Below the pieces are notes generated by a model. It saw nothing but the letters and a program-made list of their open reading frames with translations, was not told where the DNA came from and made no database searches. Of a stretch of 64,000 nucleotides of DNA, positions 38,926 through 47,699 are shown piece by piece (within the stretch, counting starts at the first letter, position 1; the number at the start of each line of letters is the position of its first letter). The stretch comes from Thiomonas delicata. GTDB taxonomy: Bacteria; Pseudomonadota; Gammaproteobacteria; Burkholderiales; Burkholderiaceae_C. The position numbers were made by a program, and so were the translations under genes. The stretch is from contig NZ_LT592171.1 of assembly GCF_900088825.1 (NCBI RefSeq), positions 1,280,664 through 1,344,663 of the forward strand, in the 5' to 3' direction.

Positions 38926-39809
38926 TTATCCTTGCCGAACAGGCCAGCCGGTCGCACGGTGAGCACCAGGGCCATGAAAATGAACACCACCGTGGTGGAG
39001 ATGGGCGCATAGAGCACCTTGGCCAAGCCCTCGATCATGCCCAGCGAAAGGCCGGTGACGATGGAGCCCATGACCGACCCCATGCCGCCGATGACGACGA
39101 TGGCGAAAACCACGATGATGAGGTTCGACCCCATCAGCGGCGAGACCTGGATGACTGGCGCGGCGAGCACCCCGGCCAGGCCGGCCAGCGCCGAGCCGAA
39201 ACCGAAGGTCAGCATCACCAGCAGCGGGAAGTTGATGCCGAAGGCCTGGACAAGCGCCGGGTTCTCGGTGCCGGCGCGCAGGTAGGCACCGAGCTTGGTC
39301 CGATCGATCAGCAACCAGGTGCCGAAGCACACCACGAGGCTGGCCGCCACGGCGAAGGCCAGGTACACCGGCAGGAACATGAAGCCGAGGTTCACCGTTC
39401 CGCCGAGCAGATCCGGCGGGCTGTAGGGCGCGCCGGCCACGCCGAAGAATGAGCGGAACACCCCCTCGATGAGCAGGGTGAGGCCGAAGGTCAGCAGGAG
39501 GCCGTAGATCGGGTCCATGCCGCGCAGGCGCCGCAGCATCAGGCGCTCGACCAGCACGCCAGCCAGGCCCACGAGCAAGGGGGCGATCCACAGCATCCAC
39601 CAAAAACCCAGGTGGAAGTACTGCCCGCCCATCCAGGCGAACATCGCACCCATCATGAAGAAGGCGCCGTGAGCGAAATTCACCACATCCATCAGGCCGA
39701 AGATCACCGCCAGGCCCAGCGACAACATGGCGTAGAACGCACCGTTGACCAGGCCGAGCATGAGTTGCCCCAGCAGCAGGGGCAAGGGAAAACCAAAGAT
39801 TTCAGTCAA
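38922..39809 (-). CDS. livH: Branched-chain amino acid ABC permease LivH
   Basis: 295 residues with the LivH signature FYAMLSLGLAVIFGLMDVVN and FAHGAFFM at the N-terminus and a coupling loop (TENPALVQAFGINFPLLV). The start codon is TTG. It is preceded at four bases by GAGGTG, and the residues from there match the family start, so TTG is probably genuine. Partner of LivM. Confidence 0.92.
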   Translation of the reverse strand: MTEIFGFPLPLLLGQLMLGLVNGAFYAMLSLGLAVIFGLMDVVNFAHGAFFMMGAMFAWMGGQYFHLGFWWMLWIAPLLVGLAGVLVERLMLRRLRGMDPIYGLLLTFGLTLLIEGVFRSFFGVAGAPYSPPDLLGGTVNLGFMFLPVYLAFAVAASLVVCFGTWLLIDRTKLGAYLRAGTENPALVQAFGINFPLLVMLTFGFGSALAGLAGVLAAPVIQVSPLMGSNLIIVVFAIVVIGGMGSVMGSIVTGLSLGMIEGLAKVLYAPISTTVVFIFMALVLTVRPAGLFGKDK

Positions 39810-39894
39810 GCCGCACCTCGAACGTCAACCGTTTCGTTGGGCCGCCTGCCTCGCGTGCCGAGGCGGTGCGAGGCAGGCGGCTCAACACCCCTTC

Positions 39895-41088
39895 TTACTT
39901 GTCCAGCGGACAACCGTAGGCGGCAGCCGGCCCGAACGCATCGTTGCCCGGAATGGTCTGCACGAGCTTGTAGTAGTCCCAGGGCTCCTTGGATTCCGCC
40001 GGGGTTTTCACCTGCTCGAGATACATGTCGTGGATCATCAGACCGCTGGGGCGCATGAAACCGTCGTGCATGAACATGTCGTTGACCTTCATCTTGCGCA
40101 GCGTGTCCATGACCTTGGTGCCGTCGGTCGTACCGGCTGTCTTCACCGCCTTCAGATAGGTCAGCACGGCGGAGTAGTCCCCCGCCTGCAGGAAGGTGGG
40201 CATGGCATGCATTTCCTTGAAATAGCGCTCGGCCCATGCGCGCGACTGGGCATTCTGGTTCCAGTACCACGGCGTGGTAAGGAACAGACCCTGTGCGGCC
40301 GGCAGGCCGACGCTGTGGATGTCGGTGATGAACAGCAGCAGACCGGCCAGTTTCATGGTCTTGGTCACGCCGAACTGATTGGCTTGCTTGATGGCGTTAT
40401 CCGAATCGCCCCCGGCGTTGGCCAGGCCGAGAACCTGGGCCTTGGAAGCCTGCGCCTGCAGCAGATAGGACGAAAAGTCGGACGCGCCCAGCGGCGCGAG
40501 GACCTGCCCCACCACCTTGCCGCCATCGGCCTCGACCACCTTGGCCGCCTCGCTTTCCAAGGACTTGCCAAAGGCGTAATCGGCCGTGAGGAAATACCAG
40601 CTCTTGCCACCGTGCTTGATCACCGCGCTTGCGGTGCCGCGTGCCAGTGCCGTGGTGTTGTAGGCGTACATCACGGTGTAGGGTGTGCATTGCTTGCCGA
40701 CGATGCTCGACGCGCCTGCGCCGACCACGAAGAACGGTTTCTTGTATTGCGCAGCGATCGGCTCCATCGCCAAAGCCGTGGCGCTGTTGGTGCCGCCGAC
40801 CAGCATGTCCACGCCGTCCTGCGAGAAATATTCCTTGGCCTTGCCTGCGGCCAGGTCGGCCTTGTTCTGGTGGTCGAAGGTCAGCAACTCGATCTTGCGA
40901 CCCAACACCGAGCCGCCGAAGTCGTGGATGGCCATCTTCATGGCGGCGACGCCGCCGGGGCCGTCCACCGCGGAATAGACCCCGGACATATCCGTGATGA
41001 AGCCGATTTTCACGGGCGCTTCAGCCCGTGCCAGGTTTGCGGTGCCCAGAGCCAGGGCGAGCGCCCATGCCAGTGTCTTGAGTTTCAT
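39895..41088 (-). CDS. livK: Branched-chain amino acid/amide ABC substrate-binding protein
   Basis: 397-residue periplasmic protein (Peripla_BP_6). Signal peptide MKLKTLAWALALALGTANLARA, then PVKIGFITDMSGVYSAVDGP. The longer chain and motifs such as YFLTADYAFGKSLE and the C-terminal GFMRPSGLMIHDMYL resemble the amide/branched-chain subgroup rather than classical LivK, so the ligand is open. AAGGAGA precedes the ATG. Placed between the ATPase and permease genes. Confidence 0.87.
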   Translation of the reverse strand: MKLKTLAWALALALGTANLARAEAPVKIGFITDMSGVYSAVDGPGGVAAMKMAIHDFGGSVLGRKIELLTFDHQNKADLAAGKAKEYFSQDGVDMLVGGTNSATALAMEPIAAQYKKPFFVVGAGASSIVGKQCTPYTVMYAYNTTALARGTASAVIKHGGKSWYFLTADYAFGKSLESEAAKVVEADGGKVVGQVLAPLGASDFSSYLLQAQASKAQVLGLANAGGDSDNAIKQANQFGVTKTMKLAGLLLFITDIHSVGLPAAQGLFLTTPWYWNQNAQSRAWAERYFKEMHAMPTFLQAGDYSAVLTYLKAVKTAGTTDGTKVMDTLRKMKVNDMFMHDGFMRPSGLMIHDMYLEQVKTPAESKEPWDYYKLVQTIPGNDAFGPAAAYGCPLDK

Positions 41089-41126
41089 GCAAGTCTCCTT
41101 TTGTGCGGATGACGATTCGTCCGCTG

Positions 41127-41912
41127 TTAAATACCCAGTAAACCCCGAAGTTCGGCGCGATGCCGATCGAGATCGGCGCGCGCTATTTCCAACACAATCT
41201 GCCCCCGCTCCATGACATAAAAACGGTCGGCCAGATTTGCCGAAAACCTGAAATTTTGTTCGACGAGTAAAATAGAAAACCCCTTTTTCTTCAACTCGGT
41301 AATCGCCCGCCCCAGCGCCTGAACAATCACGGGAGCCAGGCCTTCCGAAATTTCGTCGAGCAATAGAAGACGCGCTCCCGTGCGCAAAATTCGCGCCACG
41401 GCCAGCATTTGCTGTTCGCCCCCGGATAAACGCGAACCGGGGCTGTTCGCACGCTCCTGCAAATTGGGAAACAGCGCGTAGATTTCCTCCACGCTGATCC
41501 CGGAAAATCCAGTTTGCAAACGCGGCGGCAGGAAAAAATTCTCTTTTGCCGTCAGGCTGGCGAAAATACCCCGTTCCTCCGGGCAGTAACCCACGCCGAG
41601 CGGCGCCACGCGATGCCGGGGCAAGCCGGACACCTCGTGGCCGAACACGCGGATGCTGCCACTGCGCCCGCTGGTCAGGCCCATGATGGCACGCAAGGTG
41701 GTGGTACGTCCTGCCCCATTGCGCCCGAGCAGGCAAACCGTCTCGCCGGGCTGGACCGTCAGGTTGACGCCGTGCAAGACGTGCGACTCGCCGTACCAGG
41801 CGTGCAGGTTCTCGATCGCCAGCGCTGCCTGGGCGTCTTGGGAAGCCGACTTCACAGCCGCGTCGCGCCAAGATGGCGCCTCCACGGCCTGATCGTCCGC
41901 GGCGGCGCTCAT
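41127..41912 (-). CDS. livF: Branched-chain amino acid ABC ATPase LivF, Walker A Lys to Arg
   Basis: 261 residues with the LivF layout: an N-terminal extension, Walker A LLGRNGAGRTTTLRA near residue 62, the signature RLSGGEQQMLAVARIL and Walker B LLLLDEISEGLAP. The invariant Walker A lysine is arginine (codon CGT, plus-strand ACG at 41708-41710), which may alter ATP hydrolysis. All other motifs are intact and the gene sits in a normal operon. The distal third has AT-richer codons than its neighbours. The start overlaps the livG stop (ATGA). Confidence 0.88.
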   Translation of the reverse strand: MSAAADDQAVEAPSWRDAAVKSASQDAQAALAIENLHAWYGESHVLHGVNLTVQPGETVCLLGRNGAGRTTTLRAIMGLTSGRSGSIRVFGHEVSGLPRHRVAPLGVGYCPEERGIFASLTAKENFFLPPRLQTGFSGISVEEIYALFPNLQERANSPGSRLSGGEQQMLAVARILRTGARLLLLDEISEGLAPVIVQALGRAITELKKKGFSILLVEQNFRFSANLADRFYVMERGQIVLEIARADLDRHRAELRGLLGI

Positions 41913-42694
41913 GGGTTGGCCCCCGCCGCGGAACTGAGCGCTCCTTCCGACTCGCCCATGTACGCGGCAATGACCTCGGGATTGCGCGAGACCTCGTCGT
42001 AGCTGCCCTCGGCCAGCACCTGGCCGCGTTGCATCACCGTGACGCGGTCGCAGATCTTGGCAATGACAGACATATTGTGTTCCACCATCAGCACCGTGCG
42101 CCCCTTGGCCACCCGTTGAATGAGGTTGGTCACCTGCTCGACGTCCTCGTGCCCCAGGCCCTGGGTGGGTTCGTCCAGCAAAAGCAGCTGCGGATTCATG
42201 GCCAAGGTCGTGGCCAGTTCCAGCGCGCGTTTGTGACCGTAGGGAAGGTTGACGGCGAGTTGCCCAGCCTGGGCCGACAAGCCGACCAGATCGAGAAACT
42301 CCATGGCTGCGTCGTCCAGCCGTTTAAGAACCTGCACGGACATCCAGAACTGATGTGCCAGTCCCGCATGACGTTGTAGGCCGACGCGCACATTTTCGAG
42401 AAGGGTCATGTGCGGAAATGTCGCGCTGATTTGAAATGAACGCACCATACCCAGCCTCGCGACATCGGCAGGCTGCATCTTCGTGATATTTCGATCAAGA
42501 TAATAAATATCTCCAGAACTGGGCTGGAGGAATTTACTCAAGAGATTGAAACACGTTGTTTTACCCGCCCCGTTCGGCCCGACCAGTGCATGAATCGAGC
42601 CCTGCGCGATATCCAGATCGACATTTTGAACCGCGGAAAATCCGGAGAAATGCTTGCTGAGCCCGCGTGTACGCAGTATGGATATGTTCGGCAT
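41909..42694 (-). CDS. livG: Branched-chain amino acid ABC ATPase LivG
   Basis: 261 residues starting MPNISILRTRGLSKHFSGFS. Walker A is VGPNGAGKTTCFNLL with its lysine, and LATTLAMNPQLLLLDEPTQG and the switch His in VLMVEHNMSVI are present. The signature is unusual (NLPYGHKRALELA), as is common in LivG. No clear SD precedes this ATG. A longer TTG-initiated form exists but adds non-family residues. First gene of the operon and divergent from selO. Confidence 0.88.
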   Translation of the reverse strand: MPNISILRTRGLSKHFSGFSAVQNVDLDIAQGSIHALVGPNGAGKTTCFNLLSKFLQPSSGDIYYLDRNITKMQPADVARLGMVRSFQISATFPHMTLLENVRVGLQRHAGLAHQFWMSVQVLKRLDDAAMEFLDLVGLSAQAGQLAVNLPYGHKRALELATTLAMNPQLLLLDEPTQGLGHEDVEQVTNLIQRVAKGRTVLMVEHNMSVIAKICDRVTVMQRGQVLAEGSYDEVSRNPEVIAAYMGESEGALSSAAGANP

Positions 42695-42808
42695 TGTGAG
42701 AAATCGTTGTTGGCGCACATTGTGCTGCAATGCACATATTCTGCTCAAGGCCAAGCCCCCTGGGAAAACCCTGATTTTTCGAAAGACAGCCCACGTAAAT
42801 GTTTCATT

Positions 42809-42837
42809 TTGTGAGTTCTAATACATCTGGATAGTAT
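42809..42837 (+). promoter_or_regulatory. Candidate selO promoter
   Basis: TTGTGA (42809-42814), a 17-bp spacer and TAGTAT (42832-42837), in an AT-rich island of the livG/selO divergent region, about 90 bp before the selO start. The match to the sigma-70 consensus is moderate. Confidence 0.4.
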
Positions 42838-42928
42838 GAGGCTTGCGTGCTGCGCAGGGCCCGCAGATGCCGCCCGTCGGCAGGCATAGTGGGCACCAAG
42901 GGCATCGCGTCTCGCCGACAATCGCGTT

Positions 42929-44452
42929 ATGGAAATCTGCCAATCACCGTCGATGCGCCTCGACGGCTTGACACTCCGGCAGCCCTATCGCGCCCTGGGG
43001 CCGGAGTTTTATCGCGCCGTGCAGCCGCAGGGGGTGCCGGCGCCGACGGTCAGCCTGGTCAGCGACGAGGCCGCACGGCTCCTCGCGCTCGACGCCCCGC
43101 ACCAGGACGATGACATACGCCAACTCTGGGCGGAGCTGTTCAGCGGCAATCGCCCCCCCGCGGGGTGCGAGACGATCTGCACCGTGTACGCCGGGCACCA
43201 GTTTGGCAACTGGGCCGGACAGCTCGGTGATGGGCGCGCCCACCTGCTGGGCGAAACGGACGCCCCCGATGCGCAGCAGAACTGCGGTTTCCCACGCTGG
43301 GAGGTTCAACTCAAGGGCGCAGGCCGCACGCCCTACTCCAGGCACGGCGATGGCCGTGCCGTGCTGCGCTCATCGCTGCGCGAATTCCTGGCCAGCGAGG
43401 CGATGTGGCACCTGGGCATTCCCACCACCCGCGCGCTCTGCCTCGTCACGTCGCCGCTTCCCGTGCCGCGCGAACGCATGGAAACGGCGGCGGTCGTCAC
43501 GCGGCTTGCCCCGACCTTCGTGCGCTTCGGCCATTTCGAGCACTTCAGCTACGGCGGCCAACACGACGCCCTGCGGAAGTTGGTCGACTGGACCATCGCC
43601 CGCGTCGACCCTGCCTGCGCCGGTGCCGACAACCCGGCGCTGGCCCTGCTGCAGGGAGTCGTGGCCCGTACCGCGCGGCTCGTGGCGCAATGGCAGTGCG
43701 TCGGATTCATCCACGGCGTGATGAATACCGACAATATGTCGATACTGGGCTGGACCCTGGACTACGGGCCCTTCGCCTTCATGGACGGCTTCGATCCCGC
43801 CCACACCCCCAACACCACCGACCGCTTCGGCCGCTACGCTTGGGCCCAGCAGCCTGCCGTCGCACGTTGGAACCTGCTGGCGCTGGCCCAAGCCCTGCTG
43901 CCACTGATCGGGCCGCCGCAACATGCCGTCGATGCCGTGGAGGCCTTCGAGGCCCAGTTCTCGCAGGCCATGCGCGCACGGCTGCAAGCCAAGCTCGGCC
44001 TGGACCAGCCGCAACCCGGCGATGACGATCTGGTCGATGCCTGGCTGGCAGCGATGGCCGAGAATCGCAGCGACTGGACCTTGAGCTTTCGCCTGCTCGG
44101 CGCCCTGGGCGCGGACCCGAGCGCCCCCGTGCCCCTGGAACTGGAAGCGCTGTTCGCCAAGCGGCCACACCGCTTCCAGGCCTGGATCGCCGACTATCGC
44201 GGGCGCCTGCGTCAGAACCTGCTTGGCGACGCCACGCGCAAGCGTGCGATGGACGGCGTGAACCCCCGTTTCGTGCTGCGGCATCACCTCGCGCAACAGG
44301 TGATCGCAGCGGCCGAGGCCGGCGATTTCGCGCCGGCAAGGGAACTGCTGGGCGTGCTGCGGCATCCTTATGCCGAGCAGCCCGAACATGCGGCTTATGC
44401 CGCGGCGCCGCCGCAGGATGCCGAAGCCCCCGCGCTGTCGTGTTCCTCGTGA
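42929..44452 (+). CDS. selO: Protein adenylyltransferase SelO
   Basis: 507-residue pseudokinase-fold enzyme that AMPylates proteins in the redox stress response. Key segments are [58 protein letters not shown], and [20 protein letters not shown], cited by the metal N/D residues. The last three residues are Cys-Ser-Ser, the position of selenocysteine in animal SelO. A second ATG eight codons in ([11 protein letters not shown]) is possible. msrB, a redox-repair gene, follows. Confidence 0.93.
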   Translation: MEICQSPSMRLDGLTLRQPYRALGPEFYRAVQPQGVPAPTVSLVSDEAARLLALDAPHQDDDIRQLWAELFSGNRPPAGCETICTVYAGHQFGNWAGQLGDGRAHLLGETDAPDAQQNCGFPRWEVQLKGAGRTPYSRHGDGRAVLRSSLREFLASEAMWHLGIPTTRALCLVTSPLPVPRERMETAAVVTRLAPTFVRFGHFEHFSYGGQHDALRKLVDWTIARVDPACAGADNPALALLQGVVARTARLVAQWQCVGFIHGVMNTDNMSILGWTLDYGPFAFMDGFDPAHTPNTTDRFGRYAWAQQPAVARWNLLALAQALLPLIGPPQHAVDAVEAFEAQFSQAMRARLQAKLGLDQPQPGDDDLVDAWLAAMAENRSDWTLSFRLLGALGADPSAPVPLELEALFAKRPHRFQAWIADYRGRLRQNLLGDATRKRAMDGVNPRFVLRHHLAQQVIAAAEAGDFAPARELLGVLRHPYAEQPEHAAYAAAPPQDAEAPALSCSS

Positions 44453-44504
44453 CCAAGCAAACGCCCTGGCCTTACCACGCTTCAGAAGGAAAGGAAACAA
44501 CGCC

Positions 44505-44927
44505 ATGCCTCAAACCCCGACCGACGACGCCGAGTGGCGCGCCAAGCTCACCCCCGAGCAATACCGTGTGACGCGCTGCAGCGCCACCGAAGCCCCGTTC
44601 AGCGGCAAGTACTGGGACCACCACGCCGACGGCAGCTACCGCTGCGTGTGCTGCGGCTCGGTGCTGTTCGACTCCGCCACCAAGTTCGATTCCGGCAGCG
44701 GCTGGCCCAGCTTCACGGAGCCGGTGTGGCAACAGGCCATCGAGGCCGTGGAAGACCACAGTCACGGCATGCTGCGCACGGAGGTGCGTTGCGCCAAGTG
44801 CCATGCCCATCTCGGCCATGTCTTCCCCGATGGCCCGGGCCCGGCAGGCCTGCGCTACTGCATCAACTCCGCAGCGCTCGATTTCACGCCTGTCGGGCAT
44901 GCTGCCGCGCAGGGCAAACAGGGATAA
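44505..44927 (+). CDS. msrB: Peptide-methionine (R)-S-oxide reductase MsrB
   Basis: 140 residues. Two zinc CxxC pairs (CVCCG, CAKCH), [12 protein letters not shown] and the catalytic cysteine in [12 protein letters not shown] are present, so it reduces oxidised methionine in proteins. AAGGAAAGGAAAC upstream supplies an SD. It sits 52 bp after selO and 7 bp before the YciB gene, within a run of same-strand genes up to the parvulin. Confidence 0.95.
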   Translation: MPQTPTDDAEWRAKLTPEQYRVTRCSATEAPFSGKYWDHHADGSYRCVCCGSVLFDSATKFDSGSGWPSFTEPVWQQAIEAVEDHSHGMLRTEVRCAKCHAHLGHVFPDGPGPAGLRYCINSAALDFTPVGHAAAQGKQG

Positions 44928-44934
44928 TGCCGGC

Positions 44935-45471
44935 ATGAAACTCCTGTTCGACTTCTTCCCCATCATCCTGTTCTTCGTCGCCTACAAGTTCGGCGGCATC
45001 TACGTGGCCACCGGCGTAGCCATCGCCGCCACCTTCGCGCAGATCGGCTGGGTCTGGTTCAAGCATCGCAAAGTGGACGCCATGCTCTGGGTCAGCCTGG
45101 TGGTGGTGGTGGTGTTCGGCGGCGCCACGCTGCTGCTGCATGACGAAACCTTCATCAAATGGAAACCCACCGTCCTGTACTGGCTGTTCGCGCTGGCGCT
45201 GGCCGGGGGTCAGCTGCTCTACCGCAAGAACCTGATCCGCTCCTTGCTCGGCAGCCAGATGGAATTGCCGGCCGTCGCCTGGAGCCGGCTGAACTGGTCG
45301 TGGACGGCCTACTTCGCCATCATGGGCCTGCTCAACATCTGGGTCGCCTACCATTTCTCCACCGCCGCCTGGGTCGACTTCAAACTGTTCGGCAGCCTGG
45401 CCCTCACCCTCGTGTTCGCGGTCATCCAGTCGCTGATGATCGCACGGTATCTGCCGCAAAAAAGTAGCTGA
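44935..45471 (+). CDS. yciB: Inner membrane protein YciB (intracellular septation protein A family)
   Basis: 178 residues beginning MKLLFDFFPIILFFVAYKFG, with five or six hydrophobic helices and the family segments FIKWKPTVLYWLFALAL and WSRLNWSWTAYFAIMGLLNI. It is implicated in cell-envelope and division functions. Intact and of normal length, with bolA starting 4 bp later. Confidence 0.93.
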   Translation: MKLLFDFFPIILFFVAYKFGGIYVATGVAIAATFAQIGWVWFKHRKVDAMLWVSLVVVVVFGGATLLLHDETFIKWKPTVLYWLFALALAGGQLLYRKNLIRSLLGSQMELPAVAWSRLNWSWTAYFAIMGLLNIWVAYHFSTAAWVDFKLFGSLALTLVFAVIQSLMIARYLPQKSS

Positions 45472-45475
45472 AGCC

Positions 45476-45760
45476 ATGCGCCGCGTCGAACGCATCGAAC
45501 AGATTCTGCGCCAGGCTTTCGCGCCCGAGCAGCTGAAGGTCACGGACGATTCCGCAAGCCATGCCGGCCATGGCGGATTCGACCCGCAAGGCAGCCATTT
45601 CAGCGTGTTTCTGGTCAGCCGCATCTTCGCAGGAAAGTCAAAAATCGCACGTCACCGGCTCGTGTATGATGCTTTGGCTTCGATGCTGGCGCACGACATC
45701 CATGCCCTCGTGCTCGACCTTCACGCACCGGACGAGCCTTACGGATCGCCCCAGTTGTAG
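45476..45760 (+). CDS. bolA: BolA family protein
   Basis: 94 residues with the BolA fold: IEQILRQAFAPEQLKVTDDS, HAGHGGFDPQGSHFSVFLVS, and FAGKSKIARHRLVYDALASM. The conserved His/Ser region that binds [2Fe-2S] with monothiol glutaredoxins is present. Directly downstream of yciB. The parvulin gene follows after 57 bp. Confidence 0.92.
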   Translation: MRRVERIEQILRQAFAPEQLKVTDDSASHAGHGGFDPQGSHFSVFLVSRIFAGKSKIARHRLVYDALASMLAHDIHALVLDLHAPDEPYGSPQL

Positions 45761-45817
45761 GCTGCAAACCTCTCCACGTATTGCAACCCACGTTCACGAA
45801 CCCCACCCTTTCCCGAC

Positions 45818-46609
45818 ATGCACAAGCCACTCCTCAAACTCCTGCCGGCCGCACTGGCCATTGCGCTGTTCAGCCCGCTGGCCAGTGCGCAAACCGCCGC
45901 CACCGTCAATGGCAAGCCCATCACCGAGGCCATGGTCAACGTCGTGGCCGAAAACATGGCCAAGCAATCCGGCCAACCAGTCACTCCGCAACTCAAGGAC
46001 CAGATCAAGAAGGAATTGATCCTGCGCGAAGTGGTGGTGCAGGAAGCCGAAAAGCAAGGCCTGCAGAACCAGAAGGACGTTCAGGACGAGATCCAGATCA
46101 ATCGTCAGAACATCCTGATCCGCACCCTGTTCGGCGACTACCTCAAGAAGCACCCCATCACCGAGGCGCAGATCAAGGCCAAGTACGACCAGTTCGCCAA
46201 AACATTCGGCTCCACCGAATACGACGCCCAGCACATCCTGGTGCCGACCGAGAAGGAAGCCGCGGACATCATCGCCAAGCTGAAGAAGGGCGAGAAGTTC
46301 AGCGAACTGGCCAAGAAGTATTCCAAGGACACCGCCTCCGCTGCCCATGGCGGCGACCTCGGCTGGTCCACCCCCGGCAATTACGTCGAGCCTTTCGCTG
46401 CCGCGCTGACCAAGCTCAAACCCGGCGAGTACACCACGACCCCGGTGCAGACCCAGTTCGGCTGGCACATCATCAAGTTGGACAAGACCCGCCCGGCCAA
46501 GCCTCCGACCCTGGAGCAACTCAAGCCCCAGATCGTGCAGGAACTGCAGCGCGAAGCCGTGCAGAAGTATCAGCAGGAACTCCTGGCCCAAGCCAAGGTC
46601 ACCCAGTAA
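45818..46609 (+). CDS. Periplasmic parvulin-type peptidyl-prolyl isomerase
   Basis: 263 residues. Signal peptide MHKPLLKLLPAALAIALFSPLASA, then a SurA-N-like helical region with NGKPITEAMVNVVAENMAKQ. The rotamase domain spans about 125-220 (EYDAQHILVPTEKEAADII, SAAHGGDLGWSTPGNYVEPF, TQFGWHIIKLD). It probably helps fold outer-membrane or secreted proteins. A terminator follows directly. Confidence 0.92.
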   Translation: MHKPLLKLLPAALAIALFSPLASAQTAATVNGKPITEAMVNVVAENMAKQSGQPVTPQLKDQIKKELILREVVVQEAEKQGLQNQKDVQDEIQINRQNILIRTLFGDYLKKHPITEAQIKAKYDQFAKTFGSTEYDAQHILVPTEKEAADIIAKLKKGEKFSELAKKYSKDTASAAHGGDLGWSTPGNYVEPFAAALTKLKPGEYTTTPVQTQFGWHIIKLDKTRPAKPPTLEQLKPQIVQELQREAVQKYQQELLAQAKVTQ

Positions 46610-46630
46610 ACCGTTACCCTGCCCAGCAAA

Positions 46631-46656
46631 AACCCGGTCCATGGACCGGGTTTTTT
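46631..46656 (+). terminator. Intrinsic terminator after the parvulin gene
   Basis: AACCCGGTCC-AT-GGACCGGG followed by TTTTTT, 22 bases after the stop codon. It ends the selO-msrB-yciB-bolA-parvulin run. The 181 bp from here to the response regulator show no gene. Confidence 0.9.
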
Positions 46657-46837
46657 GTGTCCAGAATCATGCGGGCAACAAACCCGATGCCATGCAAGAT
46701 TGGGAGGCTATGTTGAGGATCGCTTGTCGGCCCAGGATCATCGCGGTTACATTTACCAGGCTAGCCCCAGGATTCAATCGCCCCAAGCTCATGTGACCGA
46801 ACAGGAACACGTTTCTCACAACCCATACTACCCAGCC

Positions 46838-47566
46838 ATGCAACAGGACAAGCCGAAGAAAATTCTGGTCGTCGACGATGATGCCCGCATCAGGGATTTG
46901 CTGCGCCGCTATCTGGCCCAGGAAAATTACGAGGTCTTCGTCGCCGAGGACGCCAAGGCCATGCAGCGCGTCACGGTCAAGGAACGCTTCGATCTCATCG
47001 TGCTCGACCTCATGCTGCCGGGAGAGGACGGCCTGACCATCTGCAAGCGCATGCGCGCTTCGAAGGATTTCACGCCCATCATCATGCTCACGGCCAAGGG
47101 TGAGGACGTGGACCGCATCATCGGCCTGGAAGTCGGCGCCGACGACTATCTGCCCAAACCGTTCAATCCGCGCGAACTGCTGGCGCGCATCAGCGCCGTG
47201 CTGCGCCGCCAGCCCAATCCTGAACTGCCTGGTGCGCCGGCGCGTGACGACGAAACCGTGCTGTTCGGCCCTTTCAGCCTCGACCTGGCCCGTCGCGAGC
47301 TGTCCAAGAATGGCGAACTCATCAGCCTGACCACGGGGGAGTTCGCCATGCTCAAGGCCCTGGTGCGTCACCCGCGGCAACCGCTGTCGCGCGATCGCCT
47401 GGCCGAACTGGCGCGGGGGCGCGACTACGAGGCCTTCGACCGCAGCCTGGACGTGGCCATTTCGCGCCTGCGCAAGATCGTCGAGATCGATCCGGCCCAC
47501 CCGCGCTATATCCAGACCGTCTGGGGCGTGGGCTATGTGTTCGTGCCCGACACCAAGGACGCCTGA
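46838..47566 (+). CDS. ompR: OmpR-type response regulator
   Basis: 242 residues. The receiver domain has the acidic pair in ILVVDDDARIRDLLRRYL, the phosphoacceptor Asp in LIVLDLMLPGEDG and Lys in DDYLPKPFNPREL. The C-terminal winged helix includes SLTTGEFAMLKALVRHPRQP and a recognition helix region RSLDVAISRLRKIVE. The sequence is close to OmpR of Burkholderiales. The histidine kinase gene follows on the same strand. Confidence 0.92.
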   Translation: MQQDKPKKILVVDDDARIRDLLRRYLAQENYEVFVAEDAKAMQRVTVKERFDLIVLDLMLPGEDGLTICKRMRASKDFTPIIMLTAKGEDVDRIIGLEVGADDYLPKPFNPRELLARISAVLRRQPNPELPGAPARDDETVLFGPFSLDLARRELSKNGELISLTTGEFAMLKALVRHPRQPLSRDRLAELARGRDYEAFDRSLDVAISRLRKIVEIDPAHPRYIQTVWGVGYVFVPDTKDA

Positions 47567-47611
47567 GCCAGAACCCCGGCTCGCTCCGACCCGTGTCCGC
47601 ACCGCGCCCGC

Positions 47612-47639
47612 AATCCTGGCGGCTGGTGCCGCCAGGATT
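47612..47639 (+). other. Strong stem-loop between response regulator and kinase genes
   Basis: AATCCTGGCGGC, loop TGGT, then its exact complement GCCGCCAGGATT: a perfect 12-bp stem with no T-run after it. It lies in the 133-bp gap between the two genes. It may tune kinase expression by partial termination or mRNA processing. Confidence 0.55.
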
Positions 47640-47699
47640 CGAAGTGTCATTCCCGAACCGCCACTCCGGCACTTGCGGCTTTCAATCCGCGACTGATCC

